Assembly (NCBI GenBank): GCA_041658725.1
Contig: JBAZZQ010000005.1
Location: 29,063 to 93,062, forward strand
Source: JBAZZQ01 sp041658725
Lineage (GTDB): Bacteria > Planctomycetota > Phycisphaerae > JAAYCJ01
Length of the DNA stretch: 64,000 bases
Reading direction: 5' to 3'
Part shown: positions 9,170-16,341 of the stretch, in pieces
Position numbering within the stretch: position 1 is the first letter of the stretch
How the letters are laid out: each line of letters opens with the position of its first letter
The notes under the pieces: model-generated
Databases searched by the model: none
What the model was told of the DNA's origin: nothing
What the model saw: the letters and a program-made list of their open reading frames with translations, nothing else
Position numbers and translations under genes: made by a program

Positions 9170-10303
9170 ATGGGTAAACGCGATAATTTTATGCGTTACG
9201 TGGCTTATGGCGGCAAGCCGATTTGTTCCCCGCAGATCGGGGGCGGTGCAGGGTTTGATACCAGGCTGGTCGGTAAAGAGTGGATTTCTGAGACAACTCT
9301 TGAGGATACTCTCGGGGTTGTCAGGCAATTTGATATTGTTCCATTGATCAACATTGGGCTTTGCGATTTAGGTGAATGCAATCCAAGTCTCAAGTGGGAA
9401 GAAACTATCCTGCAACAAAATGGGCGGATTGAACGAGAGTATCGGCTGTCAACACCGCAGGGAATGCTTTTTAAAAAAAGTATTGAGGAAAAATTCTCAC
9501 CGCCCTTCAGCGTGAAATATTCTGTGCAGACCGCGGATGATTTACGCGCGTTTGAGTATTACCTCGATGGTGCAAAAGAATGCGATTTTTCCGTCGTGAC
9601 TGAATTTACTAAAGATGTTTCCGAAAGGATTGGTCAGACGGGGGCCTTGTGTGTCCAGTGGGCAGTTCAGCCATATGAACTTTTATGTTTTCCCAATACC
9701 GTGGATACGGTCATGTTGGCTCAAGATTGCCCGTCTCTGTTTCGTAAGCTGATGGATAAGATTGTCATTCTGGATGAAAAACTATTCGACGCCGTGGCCC
9801 GGGGCGGAGCGGATTTTATATTTCTTGGCGCTCCAGGCGTAGAAATGATTTCTCCAACGTATTATGATGATTATATTATCCCTTATTCACAACAAGTATC
9901 AGCAAAGGCTCATTATCACGGGTTAAAGGTTTATTCGCACATATGTTCCCCTATCGAACCTTTTCTGAGTATGGGATTTTATAATCGTATGGGCATTGAT
10001 CTTTTTGAAACCTTAAGCCCATCGCCGGTGGGAAATATTATTTCATTGAAAGATGCAATGAATAAGATCGATCCAGGGATTTGTACAAGGGGAAACCTTG
10101 GACTTGATATTTTGTTGAACGGTACCACCGAAGCCGTGAAAGAAGAAACTCAAAATATTATGGAAGCCACTCAAGGCCGGAAGCACATGGTTGCCGCCAG
10201 CGATTATCTGTTTTTTCAAGTCCCGGAGGAAAATATACGGACTATGGCGGAGGCGGTAAATTCCTGGAGAGCCCACACCGGAGATTCAAATGCATTGGAT
10301 TGA
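9170..10303 (+). CDS. UROD/MtaA-superfamily protein (uroporphyrinogen decarboxylase-like), copy 1
   Basis: 377 aa from the ATG at 9170, which has aagga 7 bases upstream; a GTG at 9140 in frame has no clear ribosome site. The fold pattern is that of the uroporphyrinogen decarboxylase superfamily, a TIM barrel shared by HemE and by cobalamin-dependent methyltransferases (MtaA, CmuA). H257-I-C259 (YSHICSP) resembles the zinc-binding His-x-Cys of the methyltransferases, but the final Cys ligand seems absent (AASDYLFFQVPEEN). Context argues against heme synthesis: it lies between an exported glycosidase and an SSS symporter and overlaps the latter by 14 bases. Handling of a methylated or otherwise decorated sugar is a possible role (inference). 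Confidence 0.75.
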   Translation: MGKRDNFMRYVAYGGKPICSPQIGGGAGFDTRLVGKEWISETTLEDTLGVVRQFDIVPLINIGLCDLGECNPSLKWEETILQQNGRIEREYRLSTPQGMLFKKSIEEKFSPPFSVKYSVQTADDLRAFEYYLDGAKECDFSVVTEFTKDVSERIGQTGALCVQWAVQPYELLCFPNTVDTVMLAQDCPSLFRKLMDKIVILDEKLFDAVARGGADFIFLGAPGVEMISPTYYDDYIIPYSQQVSAKAHYHGLKVYSHICSPIEPFLSMGFYNRMGIDLFETLSPSPVGNIISLKDAMNKIDPGICTRGNLGLDILLNGTTEAVKEETQNIMEATQGRKHMVAASDYLFFQVPEENIRTMAEAVNSWRAHTGDSNALD

Positions 10304-12335
10304 TTGGTCGATAATTATATTTTCCATGACAGTCGTGCTGATAGTTGGTCTGAAGGTCCAAAAGTACGTGCAAGGGGTTTCTGACTTTCTGGCGGCCGGG
10401 CGGGCGGCGGGTCGGTTTCTGGTCTGTTCGGCCAGTTCCATGGCTGGTACGGGTCTCATCAGCATTGTCGCCGTCTTTGAATTGTATTACAAATCGGGTT
10501 ATGCCGTTGGCTGGTGGGGAGCGATTGCCACGCCGATATTTCTCTTTTTGAACCTTTCCGGGTACTTGATCTACCGCTACCGCGAGACCAGGGTACTAAC
10601 CATGGCTCAGTTCTTTGAAGTTCGCTACTCCAAGCGATTTCGTATCTTTGCCGGCATACTGGCTGCCGTCTCCGGGATCGTCAACTACGGAATCTTTCCC
10701 GCTGTTGCTGGTCGGTTTTTTATCTACTACTGTGGTTTTCCGAATCATGTATCCATCGTGGGTTGTCATGTTCCCATGCTGGGTATTCTGATGGGGGTCT
10801 TTTTGTCTATCGCCCTTTCAATCACCCTGTTGGGTGGGCAACTGACGGCCATGGTGACCGATGCCGTTCAGGGTTTATTCAATTATCTGATGGTCGTGGT
10901 GGTGGCGACATTCCTATTGTATCATTTCGGACCTATGAACATCTATCAATCTCTGAGCCATACCGAACCAGGTAAGTCTCTGCTCAACCCTTTCGATACC
11001 TTTAAACTCGAAGATTTTAATCTTGCGTTTATCATCATCAGTATCATTGGGGGTGTGTATTCGATGATGGCATGGCAGGGTAACCAAGGCTTTAACTGCT
11101 CGGCGGCCAGTCCTCACGAGGCCAAAATGGGGAGAATTTTGTCTAGTTGGCGCGACGGGTGCCAAGGTCTTATGATCGCACTTTTGGCCATGTGCGCCTA
11201 TGTCTTCATGCATAATAGCCACTATATCACCCAAGCCTCCGGTATTAATGCGACCTTAGGTACGATCTCCAATTCTCAAATCCGTGAGCAGATGCTCGTT
11301 CCCGTGGCCATCAGCCACATGCTGCCCGTAGGTCTGAAGGGCGTCTTCGCTGCCATCATGTTCTTCCACATGATTACCACCGATACCTCTTATCTTCACT
11401 CGTGGGGCGCCATTGTTATTCAAGACTGTATTTTACCATTCCGAAAGAAACCCTTTACGCCTCGTCAGCACCTCTGGCTATTGCGATTTTCTATTGCCGG
11501 AGTGGCAATGTTCGGGTTCTGGTTCAGCATGCTTTTCAAGCAGACCGACTATATACTGATGTTTTTCGCCATTACTGCGGCGATTTACCTCGGCGGAGCG
11601 GGTTCTGTCATTGCCGGAGGGTTGTATTGGAAGAAAGGTACTACGCCCGCCGCCTGGTCTGCCATGATTACGGGATCGGGACTGGCGGTCCTGGGAATTT
11701 TGCTCCAACTGTTCTGGAAAAAGCTAGTCCCTTACTTAATCGAACAATTTCCGCAGTATGCCGCATACCTGACTGCCCATGCGGAGAAATTTCCCATCAA
11801 CGGTCAGTGGCTGTGGTTCTTTGCCATGGTCTTTTCGGTAAGTGTCTATATTATTGTCTCGCTGATCACGTGCAAGGAAGATTTCAACATGGATAAGATG
11901 CTTCACCGAGGCCGTTACGCTGTGGAGACTCCGGCAGAAGAAAAGTCAGTAAATTCCAAGGCACCTGGGAGGCTTAAGATTTATTTAGGCATTGACGAGA
12001 AATTTACCCGCGGTGACCGAATATTGTCATATTCGGTTTTCTATTGGACAATGTATAACTTTGCCCTTTTTATCGGAATTGCCATTTTTAATGTTTTTCT
12101 TTACCGATGGCCGAACGCATGGTGGATTTATTACAACGTTTATTACGCACTTCCGATTACTCTGGTTGTCGGGGTGGTGACTACCATCTGGTTTACCTTC
12201 GGAACGATCGCGGACTTAAAAAAATTATTCCAAAGGCTGGCTCAGACCAAAAGAAATGTCCTTGACGATGGAATGGTCAAGGACGGCTCTAACTTAGACG
12301 AAATAGTTCCACAATCGACAAGCATTATTATTTGA
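10290..12335 (+). CDS. Sodium:solute symporter (SSS family)
   Basis: 681 aa with about 14 hydrophobic segments. Typical SSS features are the opening DFLAAGRAAGRFLVCSASSMAGTGL, corresponding to the D-x-x-x-A-G-R signature and the following helix, and the extended C-terminal tail with further helices seen in sugar-type SSS members. The start overlaps the upstream UROD gene by 14 bases, which points to translational coupling. The substrate is probably a mono- or oligosaccharide or sugar acid released by the neighbouring glycosidases (inference). The last 45 residues are charged and cytoplasmic. Confidence 0.85.
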   Translation: MHWIDWSIIIFSMTVVLIVGLKVQKYVQGVSDFLAAGRAAGRFLVCSASSMAGTGLISIVAVFELYYKSGYAVGWWGAIATPIFLFLNLSGYLIYRYRETRVLTMAQFFEVRYSKRFRIFAGILAAVSGIVNYGIFPAVAGRFFIYYCGFPNHVSIVGCHVPMLGILMGVFLSIALSITLLGGQLTAMVTDAVQGLFNYLMVVVVATFLLYHFGPMNIYQSLSHTEPGKSLLNPFDTFKLEDFNLAFIIISIIGGVYSMMAWQGNQGFNCSAASPHEAKMGRILSSWRDGCQGLMIALLAMCAYVFMHNSHYITQASGINATLGTISNSQIREQMLVPVAISHMLPVGLKGVFAAIMFFHMITTDTSYLHSWGAIVIQDCILPFRKKPFTPRQHLWLLRFSIAGVAMFGFWFSMLFKQTDYILMFFAITAAIYLGGAGSVIAGGLYWKKGTTPAAWSAMITGSGLAVLGILLQLFWKKLVPYLIEQFPQYAAYLTAHAEKFPINGQWLWFFAMVFSVSVYIIVSLITCKEDFNMDKMLHRGRYAVETPAEEKSVNSKAPGRLKIYLGIDEKFTRGDRILSYSVFYWTMYNFALFIGIAIFNVFLYRWPNAWWIYYNVYYALPITLVVGVVTTIWFTFGTIADLKKLFQRLAQTKRNVLDDGMVKDGSNLDEIVPQSTSIII

Positions 12336-12438
12336 TGGAATGTTGGATTACGTACTAAAAAAGGCTTCTCATAAAATTCTCATGGGTTCATTATGTGAAA
12401 AGCTCTAAACCATGTCGTATGAAAGGAAGAACAATCTT

Positions 12439-14466
12439 ATGGTAAGGATCTTATGGAGATGGATTTATTCACTTGTTGTAATCCTCCTTGTAGCTGGGAG
12501 TGCGAAATCGCAGGATTGTTTGGTGGTGAAATTTTCCGGAGCGAATCAGGCCAAGGCTGTACCACTCCTGGGGGGAGGAAGGCTCATAAGTATTGAATGG
12601 GACGCTGGTGATCCTTCGGGCATGGGACCGGCCCTTCCGGTTTGGTGTGATCTGCGGACGGCCGATGATGCAAAGATTTTGACCGATTCGGTGGCCCGGC
12701 ATTTGGCGGAGCAGGGATTTTCCGGTCTCGTGGGCATGTGCACCACCTGGTACGATCCGATTAAGACCATACAGGCCAAGACGCTCCCCTGGCAAAAGGC
12801 GATTGAACGAGCGCGGGCCAAGGGTTTAAGAGATATTTATCCCATCTGGTTTTTCGGGGACAGAAATGGGACTTGGAATCCCCGTAATCCGGAGGTTCAT
12901 AACGAGAGGATCTCCGACTGGTATGATGAAGCCAACTGGCAGTGGGTTTTTAAAAATTTAAACGCGACCCTGGATTTCGCCAAGGCCTTGCGGGCAAGAG
13001 GTATCTTTTTCGATATCGAAAGTTATGGCGATACCTGCTTGAATATGGAATCACCCATGAATAAAAATCACCCGGACATCAAGGAAAAGGCTTTTGAACG
13101 TGGCCGACAATGTGCGACCCTTATTCTGAACAAGCTTCCCAACGCCGAGATTCTGGTGATACCGGCCTATTACCTTTTCGGGGGGGGATATGGCGAGAAA
13201 CGAGAATTAGCCACTCCTTTTATCCAGGGGATCGCAGACGTATTAGCGACACGTCAATCTGAAAAAGGCCCGGGAGGGCTGTTCTTGGGAAGCGAGGGAA
13301 CCTACGGACCGATAAGGCCAATGACGGTCTCGAATATCACCAGTCATGCGAATGAATTGGAGACTCGGATTAAACAGAATTTAAGTTCAGTATTTCCCGT
13401 CCATAAAGATTATGCTCAGAGTCGTATTCGATTGACTCCCGGGGTATGGCCGCTGGGAGATTATCTTGGTGATGAAGAAGGTCCCCTGGAAGTTAGAATA
13501 AATCCGGGGGATTATGCTAATCAGCTTTTGGTCTATGAAAAGAAAAATCTCCCGGTGATCTGGGTGTATAACCAAGCTTGGCCTTGGTTTACTTCGACGT
13601 GGCAGGCCTATGCCAACTCCCATCGACGTCTGAGAAAAGCCACGCAATACAAAGTCTACCGGGTTGACCCACAGGGAAACCCGGCGCCTGTTACCCAGAC
13701 TCCTCTGTTGCATTCGCGATTTTCCGAGACAGAAAATAATGCAAAATACCTTGTTCGAGCCCATCGGCCGGCCGGGCCGGAGGATGCCAATAACAATATA
13801 ATAACTCCCAAAGAGTTGACGGGGGTGGCGGATGATTTTACCGGTCCACTGGGTTCCTGGTGGACGATCACGGCCAAGCCAAAGGACGGGGCTCTGTGCA
13901 GAACCGCCAATGGAAGGCTTTTTATCACGTTACGCGGAAGCCCTGCTGGTGACCAGCAGGTAGTAGTCGGTTTTAACCGCCAAAAATTCACTCGCGGCAG
14001 TGTTCGCCTAAGTCTGGAAGGCTATCAGCCGAAGGGAACGGACTACCCGGCGGGAGTGGGGTTACGGCTTTATGCCGATGAGAAACATTGGGTTCTGGTG
14101 GAGCGGGTAACAAGTCAACCGGCGAAATGGGAACCAAAACCAGGAGAAAATCGTCAATATCCTAACGGTTTTCGTCTCCGATGGAGAAATGGCGAGCAGG
14201 CGGAGCAGAGCAAGATCATCGGCTGGTTCAACTGGGGTCAGTCCGGCGAACTGGGGTTGGACTGGAACCCCGACAAGGTGACTTGGCACGTGGACAGTTT
14301 TAATTCCAGCGACTCCATGGCGATAAAATTACCCCCATGCCAAGTGGAAATTATTGCTTGGTCCCGAAAAAGTTGCGGTCTGACCGCGATAGTCGATGAC
14401 TTTATTCTAACAGGAGAAGACATCAAAAAGGGGATATTGTCGGATAATCTTTTTAAAATCCGATGA
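12439..14466 (+). CDS. Exported glycosidase-like protein with C-terminal jelly-roll domain
   Basis: 675 aa from the ATG at 12439, with aaagga 11 bases upstream; an in-frame ATG at 12412 would add nine residues. A signal peptide is clear (WRWIYSLVVILLVAGSAKSQ). The middle reads as a TIM-barrel-like region: IYPIWFFGDRNGTW, ARGIFFDIESYGDTCLNME and PVIWVYNQAWPWF, with acidic residues at strand ends (FDIE). Residues about 470-665 are beta-rich (VADDFTGPLGSWW; GVGLRLYADEKHWVLVER; AIVDDFILTGED), like a LamG/DUF1080 binding module. I do not recognise the GH family. It follows the SSS gene by 103 bases and overlaps the next small frame as ATGA. Confidence 0.6.
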   Translation: MVRILWRWIYSLVVILLVAGSAKSQDCLVVKFSGANQAKAVPLLGGGRLISIEWDAGDPSGMGPALPVWCDLRTADDAKILTDSVARHLAEQGFSGLVGMCTTWYDPIKTIQAKTLPWQKAIERARAKGLRDIYPIWFFGDRNGTWNPRNPEVHNERISDWYDEANWQWVFKNLNATLDFAKALRARGIFFDIESYGDTCLNMESPMNKNHPDIKEKAFERGRQCATLILNKLPNAEILVIPAYYLFGGGYGEKRELATPFIQGIADVLATRQSEKGPGGLFLGSEGTYGPIRPMTVSNITSHANELETRIKQNLSSVFPVHKDYAQSRIRLTPGVWPLGDYLGDEEGPLEVRINPGDYANQLLVYEKKNLPVIWVYNQAWPWFTSTWQAYANSHRRLRKATQYKVYRVDPQGNPAPVTQTPLLHSRFSETENNAKYLVRAHRPAGPEDANNNIITPKELTGVADDFTGPLGSWWTITAKPKDGALCRTANGRLFITLRGSPAGDQQVVVGFNRQKFTRGSVRLSLEGYQPKGTDYPAGVGLRLYADEKHWVLVERVTSQPAKWEPKPGENRQYPNGFRLRWRNGEQAEQSKIIGWFNWGQSGELGLDWNPDKVTWHVDSFNSSDSMAIKLPPCQVEIIAWSRKSCGLTAIVDDFILTGEDIKKGILSDNLFKIR

Positions 14467-14660
14467 AAAAGGAATACTTTATGGATAATCGAATTATTCA
14501 AAAGAAACTGCAGCTTTTACAGGAGATCGCAAACACTTCTACATTTCCCCTGGAATCCTGGCGGGTTCGGACTGCTGAGTTTCTGGAACCCAGCCAATAT
14601 ACATATATTGTACTGCAATACATGGTTGTAAGACAAGTGCTTGAATTTGTGCTAGCATGA
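14463..14660 (+). CDS. Small ORF, possible truncated gene start
   Basis: 65 aa, starting in an ATGA overlap with the stop of the preceding exported protein, or at the in-frame ATG at 14481. The first 45 residues (KKLQLLQEIANTSTF, SWRVRTAEFLEPSQYTYI) read like the N-terminus of a larger enzyme, then the frame runs into low-complexity residues and stops. It may be a remnant of a gene truncated by deletion, or a small coupled peptide. No function is assigned. Confidence 0.3.
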   Translation: MKKEYFMDNRIIQKKLQLLQEIANTSTFPLESWRVRTAEFLEPSQYTYIVLQYMVVRQVLEFVLA

Positions 14661-14690
14661 TCGTCAGTATGAAAATGATGGAGAATGGAT

Positions 14691-15713
14691 ATGACTCAGA
14701 CATCACGAGAAATCGTTTATCGTGCATTAAAATTTCAGTCACCTGAACGTCTGCCCAGGCAAACCTGGGTTCTGCCTTGGGCGGAAAAGAAATTCTCATC
14801 GAAGCTGGCAGAGTTACGGCGAAAGTATCCAGACGATATTACCTCGGCACCGGCACCGTATCTGCCAAGTTCATGGGCACAGGGAGACCCTTACGCCAAG
14901 GGGATCAGTGTCGACGACTGGGGCTGCGTTTTTGAAAACATTATGGCTGGAGTAATCGGCGAGGTCAAAAATCCGATCGTTATGGACATCGAGAATCTCG
15001 ATACCTGTCGACCACCTTATGAGAGATTGCCCCAAGATGTTGCCGCCGCGAAGGCGCAGGTCAATGACTTTTGCCGGCAGACCGATAAGTTTGTTCTGGC
15101 GGGTGCTGCTCCCCGGCCATGGGAGCGGATGCAGTTTCTTCGCGGAACGGAAAACGCCATGATGGATGTGATCTGCTCCGAGGATGAGGCGAAGAAACTT
15201 TTAGACAAAATTCATGCATATTATCTTCGCGAATTGGAATTCTGGGCTGGCACCGAGGTTGACGCACTTTTTTTCATGGACGATTGGGGCTCTCAAAATT
15301 CGCTGTTGATCTCGCCGACAATCTGGCGAAAGCTATTTAAACCGATGTATAAGGCGTATTGCGATCTTGCGCATTCGCACAACAAATTTATCTTTATGCA
15401 TAGCGATGGGTGCATCAGTGAAATTTACGAAGATTTGATCGAAATCGGTGTCGATGCGATCAACTCACAGTTGTTTGTGATGGACATGGTAAAGCTGGCG
15501 AAGTTCGCGCGAGGGAAGATTACCTTTTGGGGCGAGATTGACCGTCAGCATGTTATGCCTGCTGAGGATACAATGGCCGCTCGACTGGCGGTACGGCAAA
15601 TCGCGGAAAATCTCTATGATCCGCGGGGGGGGATTATTGCCCAGTTTGAGTTGGGCCCTGGCGCAAACATTGGCAATGCCTTTGCCATTTATGAAGAATG
15701 GGACCGCGTTTAA
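14691..15713 (+). CDS. UROD/MtaA-superfamily protein, copy 2
   Basis: 340 aa from the ATG at 14691, with ggag 7 bases upstream; the ATG two codons earlier has no room for a ribosome site. The pattern is of the UROD superfamily: REIVYRALKFQSPERLPRQ at the start, then DALFFMDDWGSQNSLLISP, FMHSDGC (H237, C241), and ITFWGEIDRQHVMP. The dipeptide HS-D-G-C replaces the usual H-x-C-G zinc site, so classic methyl-CoM transferase chemistry is uncertain. It is clearly a different branch from the copy at 9170, which makes two independent UROD-family genes in one glycan locus. No corrinoid-binding protein gene is seen nearby. Confidence 0.75.
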   Translation: MTQTSREIVYRALKFQSPERLPRQTWVLPWAEKKFSSKLAELRRKYPDDITSAPAPYLPSSWAQGDPYAKGISVDDWGCVFENIMAGVIGEVKNPIVMDIENLDTCRPPYERLPQDVAAAKAQVNDFCRQTDKFVLAGAAPRPWERMQFLRGTENAMMDVICSEDEAKKLLDKIHAYYLRELEFWAGTEVDALFFMDDWGSQNSLLISPTIWRKLFKPMYKAYCDLAHSHNKFIFMHSDGCISEIYEDLIEIGVDAINSQLFVMDMVKLAKFARGKITFWGEIDRQHVMPAEDTMAARLAVRQIAENLYDPRGGIIAQFELGPGANIGNAFAIYEEWDRV

Positions 15714-16094
15714 ATGGGAGAAATTTATGTCTTCAACTAACTTTCGATAAGATGTTTTGCAATTTTGAATCACAAAAAGCCCACCGTTGGATCCTCGAAG
15801 AAGAGGCGAAAGTATGTGGCTTGAGCCGAAATGCGATTGGCGGTTTTTTTCGGAATATGGGAATGGCTTTTTCTTATTTCAACTTGCGGAATTACCTTCA
15901 GGGAGCCGCGAAGTAATTATTGCAAACGACCAACCTCGGAAACTTATGGCGGGCCTTTAGCCACTCGACCGCACCGATCGTCCAGAAGCGAAGGACTTCA
16001 ATTCGTCCTTGACTTTTTTTCATACCTTCATAAACATCGTACTGGACTTAGAATTACAAACTATTTCGTGCGATTGCCAGCTCCAAGTAGGAAA

Positions 16095-16242
16095 CCCAGG
16101 GCAATTGCATCTAATTTTAAACAGGGTCTTTTGAACGTTAAAAGCAGGTTTCAGAAAAAATAATTTGTTTTGGAAAACGCGGCCAACCGCTTTTTCAATG
16201 TCGCTAGTACTTTTTTAGCAATTTAGATGCGTTTGCCCTGGT
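16095..16242. repeat. Imperfect inverted repeat pair, 108-base spacer
   Basis: cccagggcaattgcatctaa at 16095-16114 and ttagatgcgtttgccctggt at 16223-16242 pair at 17 of 20 positions. The 5'-flanking gtaggaaacc at 16088 also recurs in direct orientation at 16241. It may be a small element's ends or an operator pair. Confidence 0.45.
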
Positions 16243-16251
16243 AGGAAACCA

Positions 16252-16281
16252 TTGTACTATTGAACTATTTATGGATATAAA
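16252..16281 (+). promoter_or_regulatory. Putative sigma-70-like promoter for the GH38 gene
   Basis: ttgtac at 16252-16257, an 18-base spacer and tataaa at 16276-16281, about 60 bases upstream of the start codon in an AT-rich leader. The gene is thus likely transcribed separately from the upstream cluster. Confidence 0.4.
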
Positions 16282-16341
16282 TAAAATCTTTAATTGATTT
16301 TATATTCCTGAAAATGCAGAACTGAAAGGAACCGGAGTTCA

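Larger units (their letters stand above)
15714..16341. other. Long intergenic region before the alpha-mannosidase
   Basis: About 630 bases. Short open frames exist on the plus strand, but none has both a ribosome site and recognisable protein character. It holds an imperfect inverted repeat (16095-16114 with 16223-16242, 17 of 20 matching) and, near the 3' end, an AT-rich promoter-like stretch. Its first half may be decayed coding sequence. Confidence 0.5.

Noticed and set aside
15831..16163. 110-codon plus-strand frame before the mannosidase
   Set aside because: No ribosome site, odd composition (Arg/Ser/Tyr/Phe mix) and no motif. It overlaps the imperfect inverted repeat.
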